A DNA stretch of 38,740 nt, taken from contig JAURNN010000007.1 in the NCBI GenBank assembly GCA_030830185.1, positions 1 through 38,740 of the forward strand, given 5' to 3'. This document shows, piece after piece, positions 8,100 through 15,816 of this stretch (within the stretch, counting starts at the first letter, position 1; the number at the start of each line of letters is the position of its first letter). The DNA is from Bacillota bacterium (GTDB lineage: Bacteria; Bacillota_I; Bacilli_A; Acholeplasmatales; Acholeplasmataceae). A program made the position numbers and the translations under genes. The notes under the pieces are model-generated. The model was given only the letters and a program-made list of their open reading frames with translations. It was not told the origin of the DNA and made no database searches.

Positions 8100-8573
8100 A
8101 TGGCTATAAAACCTGTTTACCAATTAACCCAAGAAGGTTATGATCATTTAAAAGAAGAACTTAAAGAACTTGTTGATGTAAAAAGACAAGAAAATTTAGA
8201 TGCTTTAAAAGAAGCTCGTGCACAAGGCGATTTATCTGAAAATGCAGATTATGATGCTGCAAGAACAGAACAAGCTCGTATCGAATCAAGAATCACTGAG
8301 ATTGAAAACATCTTAAAGTACTCAAAAATCATTAAAACAAGTAATGAAGATGTTGTAAATATCGGTAAAAAAGTCAAGATTCAATTTAAAGACACTGGAA
8401 AAGAAAAGGAATTTTATTTTATTTCTAGTATCGAAGTCGATCCTAAACTCAATAAAATATCAATTGAGTCTCCTATAGGTAAAGCACTTAAAGGTCATGA
8501 AATTGGAGATATCATTACATTTAAATCAGAGACAAATAAAGTTTCAACGATTGAAATTTTAACGATTGAATAA
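8100..8573 (+). CDS. greA: Transcription elongation factor GreA
   Basis: Enters the RNA polymerase secondary channel and stimulates cleavage of backtracked transcripts. Its 157 residues match the family. The N-terminal coiled-coil hairpin carries the tip motif ARAQGDLSENADYDAA with the acidic D and E that hold the catalytic metal. The C-terminal FKBP-like domain ends with SPIGKALKGHEIGDIITF. Its position after the yrr block is the same as in Bacillus. It has the strongest ribosome binding site of the area and probably its own promoter. The next gene's ATG overlaps its stop (TAATG). Confidence 0.97.
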   Translation: MAIKPVYQLTQEGYDHLKEELKELVDVKRQENLDALKEARAQGDLSENADYDAARTEQARIESRITEIENILKYSKIIKTSNEDVVNIGKKVKIQFKDTGKEKEFYFISSIEVDPKLNKISIESPIGKALKGHEIGDIITFKSETNKVSTIEILTIE

Positions 8574-9145
8574 TGGCAATTATTCCATATCTCAAACCTC
8601 AATTATACGTACAATCATTTCAAGATATTCCGTATGATGATTTTAAGAAGCAAGGTATAAAAACCTTGTTTTTTGACCTTGATAATACGGTTATGAGTTA
8701 TGATGAAAAAATAATTTCTACTGAAAACTTGTTATTTTTAGATCAATTAAAAAAAGATTTCAAAGTTGTTATTGTTTCAAATAGTGGCTACAAAAGAGTT
8801 TCACACGCATGCATTAAAGCAGGATATGATTTTATTCATAGTGCTAAAAAACCATTTAAATCAGGATATAAAAGAGCACTTAAAAAAGCCTCTGCTCAAG
8901 TCAATACCTCTTTATTTATTGGTGATCAATTGATGACAGATATATTTGGAGCAGCAAGAATGAATATAACTTCTATTTTAGTGAAACCTCTCAAACAACG
9001 TTCTGATCATTTTTTTACAAGAACAAATCGAAAAATCGAACGTATGTTATTAAAGAAGATGAATAAAAAATATCCTAAACTTTTAAATCATTCGCTAATT
9101 GCATACGGAAGAGAAATTCATGGATTATTTAAAGACTTTAAGTAA
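8573..9145 (+). CDS. YqeG family HAD-type phosphatase
   Basis: A 190-residue haloacid dehalogenase-fold phosphatase; the substrate is not established (related yeast Gep4 acts on phosphatidylglycerophosphate). The HAD motifs are in order: FFDLDNTVMSYD (nucleophile Asp and the second Asp), VVIVSNSGYKRV (Ser/Thr motif), KKPFKSGYKRAL (lysine motif) and FIGDQLMTDIFGAARMN (acidic pair). It is translated through a TAATG overlap with greA and has no Shine-Dalgarno of its own. In Bacillus yqeG is followed by yqeH, aroE, yqeI and nadD before yqeK; here yqeK follows directly. Its closeness to pgsA in this window is suggestive of a phosphatidylglycerophosphatase role but not evidence for it. Confidence 0.88.
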   Translation: MAIIPYLKPQLYVQSFQDIPYDDFKKQGIKTLFFDLDNTVMSYDEKIISTENLLFLDQLKKDFKVVIVSNSGYKRVSHACIKAGYDFIHSAKKPFKSGYKRALKKASAQVNTSLFIGDQLMTDIFGAARMNITSILVKPLKQRSDHFFTRTNRKIERMLLKKMNKKYPKLLNHSLIAYGREIHGLFKDFK

Positions 9146-9698
9146 TGTGATTCATGATGTGAATCATGTCATGAAATCACATCCAAAAAGACTTTTACAC
9201 ATTCAAGGTGTCGCTTCTTGCATGGAGAAATTTTCAAAACAACATCATTTGAACGTTATAAAATCGCTTATTATTGCGTATTTACATGATATTACAAAAA
9301 AAGAAGATGATCGTTGGCACCTAAGTCATTCAAATCCTTTGTATCTAACTATTTTTGAAGATTATCCATACTATTTACATGCATTGTCAGCATGTCATAT
9401 CGCAAAAGAAAAATATAACATAGAAGATCAATCCATATTAGATGCATTACTATATCATTGTACAGGACATGATGATTTAGACATTTATGCAAAGTTACTT
9501 ATAATTTCTGATGTTTGTGAACCAAGTCGTAAACATCATGACACAACGTTGATATTCAATGTTGCACTCAAAGACGTAGAAGCAGCATACAAGATGGCAT
9601 TTGAATTAAAATATCAAATGCATTTGAAAGAAAATCAAAAGATTCATCCTTGGTTTAAAAAAGCAAAAGAAAATATAGAGGAAAATCATGTCAGCTAA
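9120..9698 (+). CDS. yqeK: YqeK family HD-domain hydrolase (Ap4A hydrolase)
   Basis: Members of this family cleave diadenosine tetraphosphate symmetrically to two ADP, using a di-iron HD site. Metal-ligand residues, numbered from the ATG at 9120, are H27 (RLLHIQGVA), H56-D57 (AYLHDITKK), H87 (HALSACHIA), H113 (LYHCTG) and D131 (IISDVCEPSR). The frame stays open back to a TTG at 9099, but GGAAGAG at 9107-9113 fits the ATG at 9120 best, giving 192 residues. It overlaps the end of yqeG by 26 bases. In Bacillus nadD comes just before yqeK; it is missing here. RsfS follows with an 11-base overlap, as in Bacillus. Confidence 0.88.
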   Translation: MDYLKTLSNVIHDVNHVMKSHPKRLLHIQGVASCMEKFSKQHHLNVIKSLIIAYLHDITKKEDDRWHLSHSNPLYLTIFEDYPYYLHALSACHIAKEKYNIEDQSILDALLYHCTGHDDLDIYAKLLIISDVCEPSRKHHDTTLIFNVALKDVEAAYKMAFELKYQMHLKENQKIHPWFKKAKENIEENHVS

Positions 9699-10020
9699 AA
9701 TTAAAACAATTATTGATCAATTAGAAAACGTTAAAGCAAAAGATATTAAAGTATTCAATTTAAAAAGTGTGTCACCTTTTTATGATTATTTTATTGTTGC
9801 AACAGCAAACGATAGGCAATCAAATGCCGCAATCAATTATATAAAAAAAGCACTTGGTGACAAAGAAATCAAACACTCAGAAGGTAAAGGCGGATCATGG
9901 TTACTCATGGACTGTTTTGATGTGATTGTACATATTTTTGATGAACCATCAAGACAATTTTATCAATTTGACCAAAGACTCATGGAATATACGGTAGATG
10001 ACATTTCAAAAGATTTATGA
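9688..10020 (+). CDS. rsfS: Ribosome silencing factor RsfS
   Basis: Binds uL14 on the large ribosomal subunit and blocks joining with the small subunit during starvation. Its 110 residues match the family. Conserved positions are in FNLKSVSPFYDYFIVATANDRQSNAA and in EGKGGSWLLMDCFDVIVHIFDEPSRQFYQFDQRL (the 'G..W.L.D..DVIVH.F....R.FY.L..L' pattern, with the W and FY). AGAGGA precedes the ATG inside yqeK. It overlaps the methyltransferase downstream by 23 bases. Order yqeK-rsfS-yqeM is as in Bacillus. Confidence 0.95.
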   Translation: MSAKIKTIIDQLENVKAKDIKVFNLKSVSPFYDYFIVATANDRQSNAAINYIKKALGDKEIKHSEGKGGSWLLMDCFDVIVHIFDEPSRQFYQFDQRLMEYTVDDISKDL

Positions 10021-10618
10021 TTTTTCGATAAAAAAAGAGATTTATGATCAGTACATTGAAATCATAAAACCTTATTTGGATGAAAATATGCGTCTTTTAG
10101 ATGTAGGATGTGGAACTGGGAAATTACTTTCAATGTTAGACCATGAAGTTCAATATTTATATGGCATAGATCAAGATGCACAAATGATATCTTATGCAAA
10201 AACTAAGCATCCAAAAATTCATTTTAAAATACATGATATGCATCAATCGTTTCCATATTATGCAGATATCATCATTTTATCAATGGACGTCATTCATTTT
10301 TCAAAAGATCCAATAAGTGTATTATCGCATGCAGTAGATGCGCTCGAAGAACATGGAATGATTATATTCGATTTTTTTATAAAACCTTTATTCAACGTTA
10401 GGGAAGTCCATGAAAAACCAGTTCATTACACATGGGAAAGAAACATCCATCAAGATGAAATTTATCATCGCATACAATTTGACGATACATCGATAGAACT
10501 CACTCAATACATGCATCTTCACATTGATTTTTATCAGTATTTCAAAGACTTAGATTTTGAAGTCATACAAATCTCATCTATTGATCCAAATAAAAAAATT
10601 ATCGTTGCGAAACGGTAA
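9998..10618 (+). CDS. Class I SAM-dependent methyltransferase, YqeM-like
   Basis: A 206-residue Rossmann-fold methyltransferase with unknown substrate. The SAM site is RLLDVGCGTGKLLSML (about residues 32-47), then YGIDQDAQMISYAK (acidic residue for the ribose) and HDMHQSFPYYADIIIL. The opening YDFSIKKEIYDQYIEIIKPYL resembles YqeM ('YD.LM.DVPYD.W..'), as does its position between rsfS and comEA. The ATG lies inside rsfS with only a weak GGTAG upstream; other starts downstream would cut the conserved N-terminal helix. The stop codon is inside the stem of a strong terminator, so the yqeG-yqeM operon ends here. Confidence 0.85.
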   Translation: MTFQKIYDFSIKKEIYDQYIEIIKPYLDENMRLLDVGCGTGKLLSMLDHEVQYLYGIDQDAQMISYAKTKHPKIHFKIHDMHQSFPYYADIIILSMDVIHFSKDPISVLSHAVDALEEHGMIIFDFFIKPLFNVREVHEKPVHYTWERNIHQDEIYHRIQFDDTSIELTQYMHLHIDFYQYFKDLDFEVIQISSIDPNKKIIVAKR

Positions 10619-10626
10619 TTTTTTTT
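10593..10626 (+). terminator. Intrinsic terminator overlapping the yqeM stop
   Basis: An eleven-pair stem (AAATTATCGTT with AACGGTAATTT, one G-T pair) with a GCGA tetraloop of the stable GNRA class, extended by A-T pairs and followed by T residues. The last codons and the stop of the methyltransferase lie in the stem, so translating ribosomes should compete with its folding. It separates the yqe block from comEA. Confidence 0.85.
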
Positions 10627-10643
10627 AAGTAAAATTCCATGAT

Positions 10644-10649
10644 TATACT
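10644..10649 (+). promoter_or_regulatory. Possible comEA promoter (-10 box)
   Basis: TATACT lies 25 bases before the comEA ATG and directly after the upstream terminator. No good -35 is present (the T run of the terminator occupies that place). The call rests on the need for a new start after the terminator. Confidence 0.4.
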
Positions 10650-10674
10650 ATTATTTGATAAAGGAGAATATTTC

Positions 10675-11178
10675 ATGCGCTATTTATGGATGTATTCATT
10701 ATTAATGACAATACTTGTTTCTGTTTGGCTTTTACCAAGTCAAGAGATTCATGTTTCAAAACTTGAATCTCAACCATCATTTCAGATTACTGTCACAGGA
10801 GCTGTTGTTTTTCCAAAGACATTGACGTTTTATGAGCCTATCACTTATGAAGAAATTATAAATTATGTTGGAGGATTTAATCATTCCGATGTAAATTATA
10901 CGCCTCCAAGTTATGTTTTTACTCAATCTCAAGTACTCCATATTCCAGTACCTATACAAAACACTGAACTAACTGAAAATATTTTGAAAGTGAATATTAA
11001 TACAGCGTCTTTTCAACAATTACTTAGTATTCCATATATGACAGAAACGAGAGCTGCTGAACTCATCATTTATAGAAGAGAACATGGATTTTTTGATTCT
11101 ATTGAAGGATTGATTCATGTTAAATATATCGGAACTGCTACGATTGAAAATCTTCGTCCATTTATTACTACAACGTAA
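10675..11178 (+). CDS. comEA: ComEA-like DNA-binding competence protein
   Basis: A membrane-anchored DNA receptor for natural transformation. The frame opens at 10639, but AAGGAG at 10661-10666 fits the ATG at 10675, giving 167 residues. Layout: an N-terminal membrane segment (about 4-20), an SLBB-like domain (FQITVTGAVVFPKTL to about residue 95, with YVGGFNHSDVN), and a helix-hairpin-helix domain (VNINTASFQQLLSIPYMTET to the end). The 'NINTAS..LL.IP' start is typical, but the hairpins are altered: the usual PGVG is PYMT, and the second G-I-G is Y-I-G. DNA binding may therefore be weak. It overlaps comEC by 62 bases. ComER and ComEB genes, which flank comEA in Bacillus, are absent. Confidence 0.85.
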   Translation: MRYLWMYSLLMTILVSVWLLPSQEIHVSKLESQPSFQITVTGAVVFPKTLTFYEPITYEEIINYVGGFNHSDVNYTPPSYVFTQSQVLHIPVPIQNTELTENILKVNINTASFQQLLSIPYMTETRAAELIIYRREHGFFDSIEGLIHVKYIGTATIENLRPFITTT

Positions 11179-13195
11179 TTTATTCATAACAATCATTTTC
11201 ATATTAACCATTTTTTATAGTGTTTTGTATCCATTATTTTTAATTGTTTGTATCTTGATATGGCTAAAATTTAAAAATCATATCAATTATCCATTGTTTT
11301 TCATCAGCATGATTATCTTTTTTAGTGGGTTGATCGATATTACCTCAAATATTACCTATGATCAATTCACTAATAAAGAAATCGTCATCATCGATAAACA
11401 AAAACAAACTCATATGTATCAATATATTGTTAGAGACCAACAATTTAAGTATATATATCACTCTTACATTGATTATACAATTGGCACAAACTTACATATC
11501 GATGGAGAAATCATACCATTTAATAAAAATACAATTCCTAATGGATTTCATCCAAAAGAATATTATTTGAGTAAAGGTATCATTGGAAGATTAAATCATG
11601 TAAAAGTCATCGTTGTTGATGAGAAAACGACCATCAAAGAGTGGTTTTATGATTGGAAAGAAACGTATCATGAAACAGAGGTTGAACCATTTATCGATGC
11701 TTTTATCTTTGATGATCAAAAAGAACTTCGAACGCTTAGCTTTGAATGGTTATTTTATTTATTTAGTGTGTCTGGTATACATATATTCGCACTAAGTCAA
11801 CTCATCATTTATCTTTTTAAAATTAGACAAATGAAGTTTCAAATATATACAAGACTTTTAATTGTCATCCTTTTTTTAATCTTTCAACCCTTCCATTATT
11901 CAATTATTCGAATACTTTTAATGAATATCGCAATCGTATGCTTGTTGATATTGAGATTTCAAATTCCTAAATATGTCATCTTGGGAATGATATGGATTTT
12001 AATTTTAATTGTTCAGCCTTTTAAGATATATGACATTGGTTTATTAATTAGTTTTTTCTTAGTGATGAATCTCTATTTAAGTATAGAAGATAAAACACAT
12101 CCAATCATCAATCAATATCATATTATTTTGTTAGCAGCATCACTAATTTTTTTATTTAATGGACGATTCTTACTGATTCCAATCATCATCATGCCAGTCC
12201 TTGTTTCTGTCATTATTTATACGATTTTTATGCCGACATTGTTGATGTTTATTTTACAAATCGAAATTATTTTTTTTATAGATTGGTTCAATAAATTATT
12301 TGATATGTTTAAAATCGTTCAAAATTATAGTGGTGTGATTCAACTTCCGATGCCATCAAACATGATTGTTTCCCTTGCTTTCATAGTCATTTTTTTAATG
12401 CATCTATCATCTTCTAAAAAAATGATTATGAAAAGACTTTTTCTGATGTGTCTCATCTTTTTGATTTCAGGGAAATTATTTGTACTAAACCAACCAGCAT
12501 CATTAATGTTTTTAGATGTTGGTCAAGGAGATGCTACTGTTTATATAGACAAAGATTGTGTGGTTGTTATTGATGCTTTTTCAAATGTTGAATCCTATTT
12601 AAGAAGTAAAGGAAAACAACATATTGATTATTTATTTTTAACCCATAGTGATTTAGATCACATAAAAGAAGCAAAAAGTCTTGTTGAAAATATGCAAATT
12701 CATCACGTGATAACAAGTCCTTACCAAGAAATAGAAGACATACCAACAACAACGACAATATATCAATTTCCAACAACTTTTTTTTGTGGTGAAATACGAA
12801 TAGATATTTTAGGTCCTGTTGATTCGATGTTTGATGATAATGATGATTCACTGATTATCCTTATCGATTTTTCAGGTAAAAAGATATTGTTTACTGGAGA
12901 CGCTTCAAAAGAAAGAGAAAAACAACTCATAAAATTGATCAATGATGATATCGATGTATTAAAAGTTGGACATCATGGTTCTAAAACATCAACCTCACCT
13001 GAATTACTTAATGCATTAAATCCTGAGTTTGGTATCATTAGTACATCGATTAATAATCGATACGGTATGCCACATCAAGAAGTCATCAATCAATTGAAAG
13101 TATTTCACATAAAGTATTTCATAACATCATTAGATGGTAGCATTCAAATGACCATTCATCAAGGAGAAATAAAATGGGAAACCTATCCACCATAA
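11117..13195 (+). CDS. comEC: ComEC/Rec2-family DNA uptake channel
   Basis: Forms the inner-membrane channel for single-stranded DNA in transformation. It has 692 residues, against about 776 in Bacillus. Layout: two membrane helices near the N-terminus, a soluble OB-like segment (about 75-180), the ComEC membrane domain with many helices (from WLFYLFSVSGIHIFALSQL onward to about residue 455), then a C-terminal metallo-beta-lactamase domain. That domain has FLDVGQGDATVYID, the metal motif THSDLDH (about 508-514), ILFTGDASKE and KVGHHGSKTSTS (about 616-627), so its nuclease site looks intact. The start is deep inside comEA but has AAGGA 7 bases upstream. The conserved SGIH of the channel is present. 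No pilin or ComF gene is in the window. Confidence 0.93.
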   Translation: MLNISELLRLKIFVHLLLQRNLFITIIFILTIFYSVLYPLFLIVCILIWLKFKNHINYPLFFISMIIFFSGLIDITSNITYDQFTNKEIVIIDKQKQTHMYQYIVRDQQFKYIYHSYIDYTIGTNLHIDGEIIPFNKNTIPNGFHPKEYYLSKGIIGRLNHVKVIVVDEKTTIKEWFYDWKETYHETEVEPFIDAFIFDDQKELRTLSFEWLFYLFSVSGIHIFALSQLIIYLFKIRQMKFQIYTRLLIVILFLIFQPFHYSIIRILLMNIAIVCLLILRFQIPKYVILGMIWILILIVQPFKIYDIGLLISFFLVMNLYLSIEDKTHPIINQYHIILLAASLIFLFNGRFLLIPIIIMPVLVSVIIYTIFMPTLLMFILQIEIIFFIDWFNKLFDMFKIVQNYSGVIQLPMPSNMIVSLAFIVIFLMHLSSSKKMIMKRLFLMCLIFLISGKLFVLNQPASLMFLDVGQGDATVYIDKDCVVVIDAFSNVESYLRSKGKQHIDYLFLTHSDLDHIKEAKSLVENMQIHHVITSPYQEIEDIPTTTTIYQFPTTFFCGEIRIDILGPVDSMFDDNDDSLIILIDFSGKKILFTGDASKEREKQLIKLINDDIDVLKVGHHGSKTSTSPELLNALNPEFGIISTSINNRYGMPHQEVINQLKVFHIKYFITSLDGSIQMTIHQGEIKWETYPP

Positions 13196-13198
13196 ATT

Positions 13199-13207
13199 TG
13201 GTATAAT
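13199..13207 (+). promoter_or_regulatory. holA promoter, probably leaderless
   Basis: TGGTATAAT is a perfect extended -10. Only 6 bases separate it from the holA ATG, so RNA should start at or next to the ATG. No -35 and no Shine-Dalgarno are seen. Confidence 0.7.
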
Positions 13208-13213
13208 CTTTAT

Positions 13214-14185
13214 ATGATAATAAAAAATTATGTTTGGATAAGTCCAAATAATCAACATTTACAAATACAAATTCAAAAACATATCGACACAATTAAAAAC
13301 GATACGTACGATCTCATCCAGTTTGATTGTAAAGAGAGTTCATTTTCAGATGTGTATGAAGCTATGATTACACCATCATTATTTTTTGATGCAAAAATCA
13401 TGCTTCTGTTCCATTTAGAGGAAATTTTAGAAGAAGACAATCATCGAGAAAAATTCATTCAAGTTTTACAAAGAAGTGATGAAGATTTAGTTTTATGTAT
13501 ACAAATAGAAAAAGCGCTAGATCATCCAGAGTTAAAAAAAGCATTTAATTTGTATGTTGATATTCAAAAAACAAGCCAGATGAATACTCAAGATATGTCA
13601 TCATACATTCAATCAAATTTGTTAGAAGATGATTATAGTATGGATTTTTCTACGCAACAATTTTTCTTAGACCGATTAAAAAATCAAGAAGAAACCATGT
13701 ATTCTTATTTAGCGATTTTAAAAACGTATAAGATGCAACAAAAAGTGATTTTGAAAGAAGATATTTTAATGATGGTACCTGCTCCAATTGAAGATAATAT
13801 CTTTGATATCGTTACCAGTTACATACAAGGTGACATTAAACAATCCTTATCACTTTTTGAAGACTTACTGGTTAGTCAAGAAGATCCTTTAAGCATTCTA
13901 TCTATGATAAGTCGAAAACTAATTGAAATCGAAGATGTAAAACGTTATTTAAAAGTAGGGTTAGATCAAAGGCAAATATCAGAAAAGATGAATGTTTCAA
14001 ATGGTAAAGCATATTATTTAATTAAAGAATCAAAATCACTTGAAACAAAAGACATCGAAAAAGCGATAGATGCCATCAATATTTTAGATTTTAAGATAAA
14101 ATCAGGTCAAATAGATAAAACGCTAGGTGTCTATTTATTTTTGATAGGAGGTCAAAATGAAACAACAGATAATCGCCATCATTGA
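13214..14185 (+). CDS. holA: DNA polymerase III delta subunit
   Basis: A clamp-loader subunit that opens the beta sliding clamp. Its 323 residues fit the family (about 340), but the sequence is divergent. Recognisable parts are the N-terminal FSDVYEAMITPSLFFDAKIMLLF ('.....L...T.SLF...R.V.V' pattern), the mid-region helices, and the C-terminal collar domain: NIFDIVTSYIQGDIKQSLSLFEDLL, QEDPLSILSMISRKL and SGQIDKTLGVYLFLIGG. The AAA+ Walker A is degenerate, as usual for delta. Its position between comEC and rpsT supports the call (yqeN in Bacillus). It overlaps the exonuclease gene by 29 bases. The ATG lies 6 bases after a perfect extended -10, suggesting leaderless translation. Confidence 0.85.
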   Translation: MIIKNYVWISPNNQHLQIQIQKHIDTIKNDTYDLIQFDCKESSFSDVYEAMITPSLFFDAKIMLLFHLEEILEEDNHREKFIQVLQRSDEDLVLCIQIEKALDHPELKKAFNLYVDIQKTSQMNTQDMSSYIQSNLLEDDYSMDFSTQQFFLDRLKNQEETMYSYLAILKTYKMQQKVILKEDILMMVPAPIEDNIFDIVTSYIQGDIKQSLSLFEDLLVSQEDPLSILSMISRKLIEIEDVKRYLKVGLDQRQISEKMNVSNGKAYYLIKESKSLETKDIEKAIDAINILDFKIKSGQIDKTLGVYLFLIGGQNETTDNRHH

Positions 14186-14813
14186 TTTTGAAACAACAGG
14201 TTTCAAAGGTCGTGAAGATGACATTATAGAAATCGGTGCACTTTTATTTTCGACCTCAAATTTTGAGATTATTGATACCTATCAAACATTTATCAAAAGA
14301 GATCAACCTCTACCTCAAAAAATTATCGAAATTACGCATATTACAGATGGAATGCTTCAAACTCAAGGGATACCAAGAGTTGATGCAGCTCAACAATTAT
14401 TTCAATTTATTCCCGAAGAGGCTGTAATTTGTGGATATAATGTTATGTTTGATTTGAGTTTTTATGAAACGCTTATCAAAAAATATGTAAAAAGTGAGTA
14501 TCATATTAACAATGACATACTTGATGTTTTGACAATTTTTAGAGATTTAAGTACCACATCTCATAAACTTTCAGATGCAGTTGATTATTATCAAGTCACA
14601 ACGCCAAATACCCACCGCGCATTAGATGATGTGATTGCGACATTTGAAGTATTAAAAAAAATGCACACAGAAAATGCGCACATTATTGATACGTATAAAA
14701 ATATTATTGGCTATCCACCATTTAGAACATATTTTGGTTTGAAATTACCACATGTAAAATATTTACCACAAAGAAGTGGGATGAAAGATTTAATGCTTGT
14801 ATCTAAGCTATAA
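14157..14813 (+). CDS. DnaQ-like 3'-5' exonuclease (DEDDh)
   Basis: A 218-residue exonuclease domain similar to DNA polymerase III epsilon. All DEDDh residues are visible: IIDFETTGFKG (Asp and Glu), YNVMFDLSFYE (Asp), and HRALDDVIATFEVL (His and final Asp). The conserved THITDGML follows the first strand pair. About 40 residues after the fold (YPPFRTYFGLKLPHVKYLPQ) have no obvious match. It could proofread for a separate polymerase or act in repair or RNA processing; its sequence alone does not decide. AGGAGG sits in front of the ATG inside holA, and the two genes overlap, which supports a link with replication. A bidirectional terminator follows. Confidence 0.85.
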   Translation: MKQQIIAIIDFETTGFKGREDDIIEIGALLFSTSNFEIIDTYQTFIKRDQPLPQKIIEITHITDGMLQTQGIPRVDAAQQLFQFIPEEAVICGYNVMFDLSFYETLIKKYVKSEYHINNDILDVLTIFRDLSTTSHKLSDAVDYYQVTTPNTHRALDDVIATFEVLKKMHTENAHIIDTYKNIIGYPPFRTYFGLKLPHVKYLPQRSGMKDLMLVSKL

Positions 14814-14842
14814 AAAAAAGAATGGATGCCATTCTTTTATTT
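14812..14842. terminator. Bidirectional terminator between the exonuclease and rpsT
   Basis: AAAAGAATGG and CCATTCTTTT form a hairpin, flanked by eight A residues on the left and TTTTATTTT on the right. On the minus strand the A run becomes a good T run for rpsT, and on the + strand it ends the exonuclease message. It starts at the exonuclease stop and reaches into the end of rpsT. Confidence 0.8.
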
Positions 14843-15100
14843 TACGCCATTAACGAGTGTTGCTAACTGTGATTTGTTACGAGCAACGAAGTTTTTATGA
14901 AAGATACCCTTTGCTTGACCCTTGTCTAGCTTTTTACTTGCGAAAGCTAAGGTAGTTTTAGCAGCGTCGGCATCTTTACTTTCTACCGCACGCTCAACGG
15001 CTTTGATTGCAGTACGAACTGATGATTTATAAGATGCATTGAATAGACGTCTCTTTTCGTTCGTTTTATTACGTTTGATTTGTTGTTTAATGTTTGCCAT
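14837..15100 (-). CDS. rpsT: 30S ribosomal protein S20
   Basis: Binds 16S rRNA early in small-subunit assembly. Its 87 residues and pattern are typical: MANIKQQIKRNKTNEKRRLFNASYKS opens the protein, and the helix KAVERAVESKDADAAKTTLAFASKKLDKGQAKGIFHKNFVARNKSQLATLV carries the 'D.A..KGI.HKN.A.R.KS.L' signature of S20. It is the only ribosomal small-subunit gene on the minus strand here and stands alone, next to holA as in many Firmicutes. GGAGGTG precedes the ATG, and a near-consensus minus-strand promoter lies just upstream. Confidence 0.97.
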   Translation of the reverse strand: MANIKQQIKRNKTNEKRRLFNASYKSSVRTAIKAVERAVESKDADAAKTTLAFASKKLDKGQAKGIFHKNFVARNKSQLATLVNGVK

Positions 15101-15127
15101 TGTTTCACCTCCAATTTACGCGATATT

Positions 15128-15156
15128 ATTCTATCAAAACAAGACCAAAAAAGCAA
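15128..15156 (-). promoter_or_regulatory. rpsT promoter (minus strand)
   Basis: On the minus strand, TTGCTT (15156-15151) and TAGAAT (15133-15128) are separated by exactly 17 bases, with TGA just before the -10 giving an extended -10 form. The predicted RNA has a leader of roughly 20 bases with the GGAGGTG site. It lies back to back with the pgsA promoter. Confidence 0.7.
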
Positions 15157-15173
15157 CAACAAAAACTTTTTTA

Positions 15174-15182
15174 TGGTAAAAT
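15174..15182 (+). promoter_or_regulatory. Probable pgsA promoter (extended -10)
   Basis: TGGTAAAAT is an extended -10 that lies 23 bases before the pgsA ATG. No clear -35 is seen; the position where it would lie touches the -35 of the opposing rpsT promoter. Confidence 0.55.
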
Positions 15183-15205
15183 ATGAATGTTATGAGGTAC
15201 TTAAA

Positions 15206-15772
15206 ATGAACTTAGCAAACAAATTAACACTATCAAGATTTGTGATTATACCAATCATGGTAATCATTGTCTATATTCAACCATTAGATGATCCAATTGG
15301 ATTTCTTGGATTAAGTATAGAGCAATTCATCATTTCGATATTATTTTTCTTGTCTGCTTTCACTGATTATTTAGATGGTTATATTGCACGAAAGACCAAT
15401 ACGATTACGATTTTTGGTAAATTCTTAGATCCTATCGCTGATAAGGCACTTGTTTTAACAGCGCTAACATATCTTTTATACTTAGGAGATATGCCTTACT
15501 GGGTTATTGTGATTATCTTTTTAAGAGAGTTTATTGTTAGTGGGTTAAGACTTGTCGCAGTAGAATCAAAAAAAGTCATTGCTGCAGGTAATTTAGGTAA
15601 ACAGAAAACAGCTTGGACAATGTTTGCAATCATGTTCTTTTTACTTAATTTACAACAATTTTCAATCATTGTATCTCAAATTTTAATCTTTATTTTTGTA
15701 AGCTTAACAATACTATCGGGGTTGGAATACGTGTATCACCACAAAACACTTTTTAAAAATAGTTTTAAGTAA
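15206..15772 (+). CDS. pgsA: CDP-diacylglycerol-glycerol-3-phosphate phosphatidyltransferase
   Basis: Makes phosphatidylglycerophosphate, the first committed step to phosphatidylglycerol, in the membrane. The frame stays open back to 15080, but GAGGT at 15194-15198 fits the ATG at 15206, giving 188 residues (normal length) and the standard opening MNLANKLTLSRFVIIPIMV. The CDP-alcohol transferase motif D-G-x2-A-R-x8-G-x3-D-x3-D is complete in DGYIARKTNT...GKFLDPIAD. About five to six hydrophobic membrane segments follow or surround it. In Bacillus cinA sits between pgsA and recA; here recA follows after 44 bases. Confidence 0.93.
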   Translation: MNLANKLTLSRFVIIPIMVIIVYIQPLDDPIGFLGLSIEQFIISILFFLSAFTDYLDGYIARKTNTITIFGKFLDPIADKALVLTALTYLLYLGDMPYWVIVIIFLREFIVSGLRLVAVESKKVIAAGNLGKQKTAWTMFAIMFFLLNLQQFSIIVSQILIFIFVSLTILSGLEYVYHHKTLFKNSFK

Positions 15773-15816
15773 AAATGACATCATCACCTATTATTAATCA
15801 ATAAGGAGTATTACCT

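Noticed and set aside
9099..9119. TTG start seven residues before yqeK
   Set aside because: GGAAGAG fits the ATG at 9120, and family members start near that position.
11358..11795. Short + frames inside comEC
   Set aside because: Out of frame with comEC, of random composition, with no initiation signals.
15080..15205. Upstream extension of pgsA (42 more residues)
   Set aside because: It runs through the rpsT promoter and the pgsA -10 box; the ATG at 15206 has the ribosome binding site and the standard family start.
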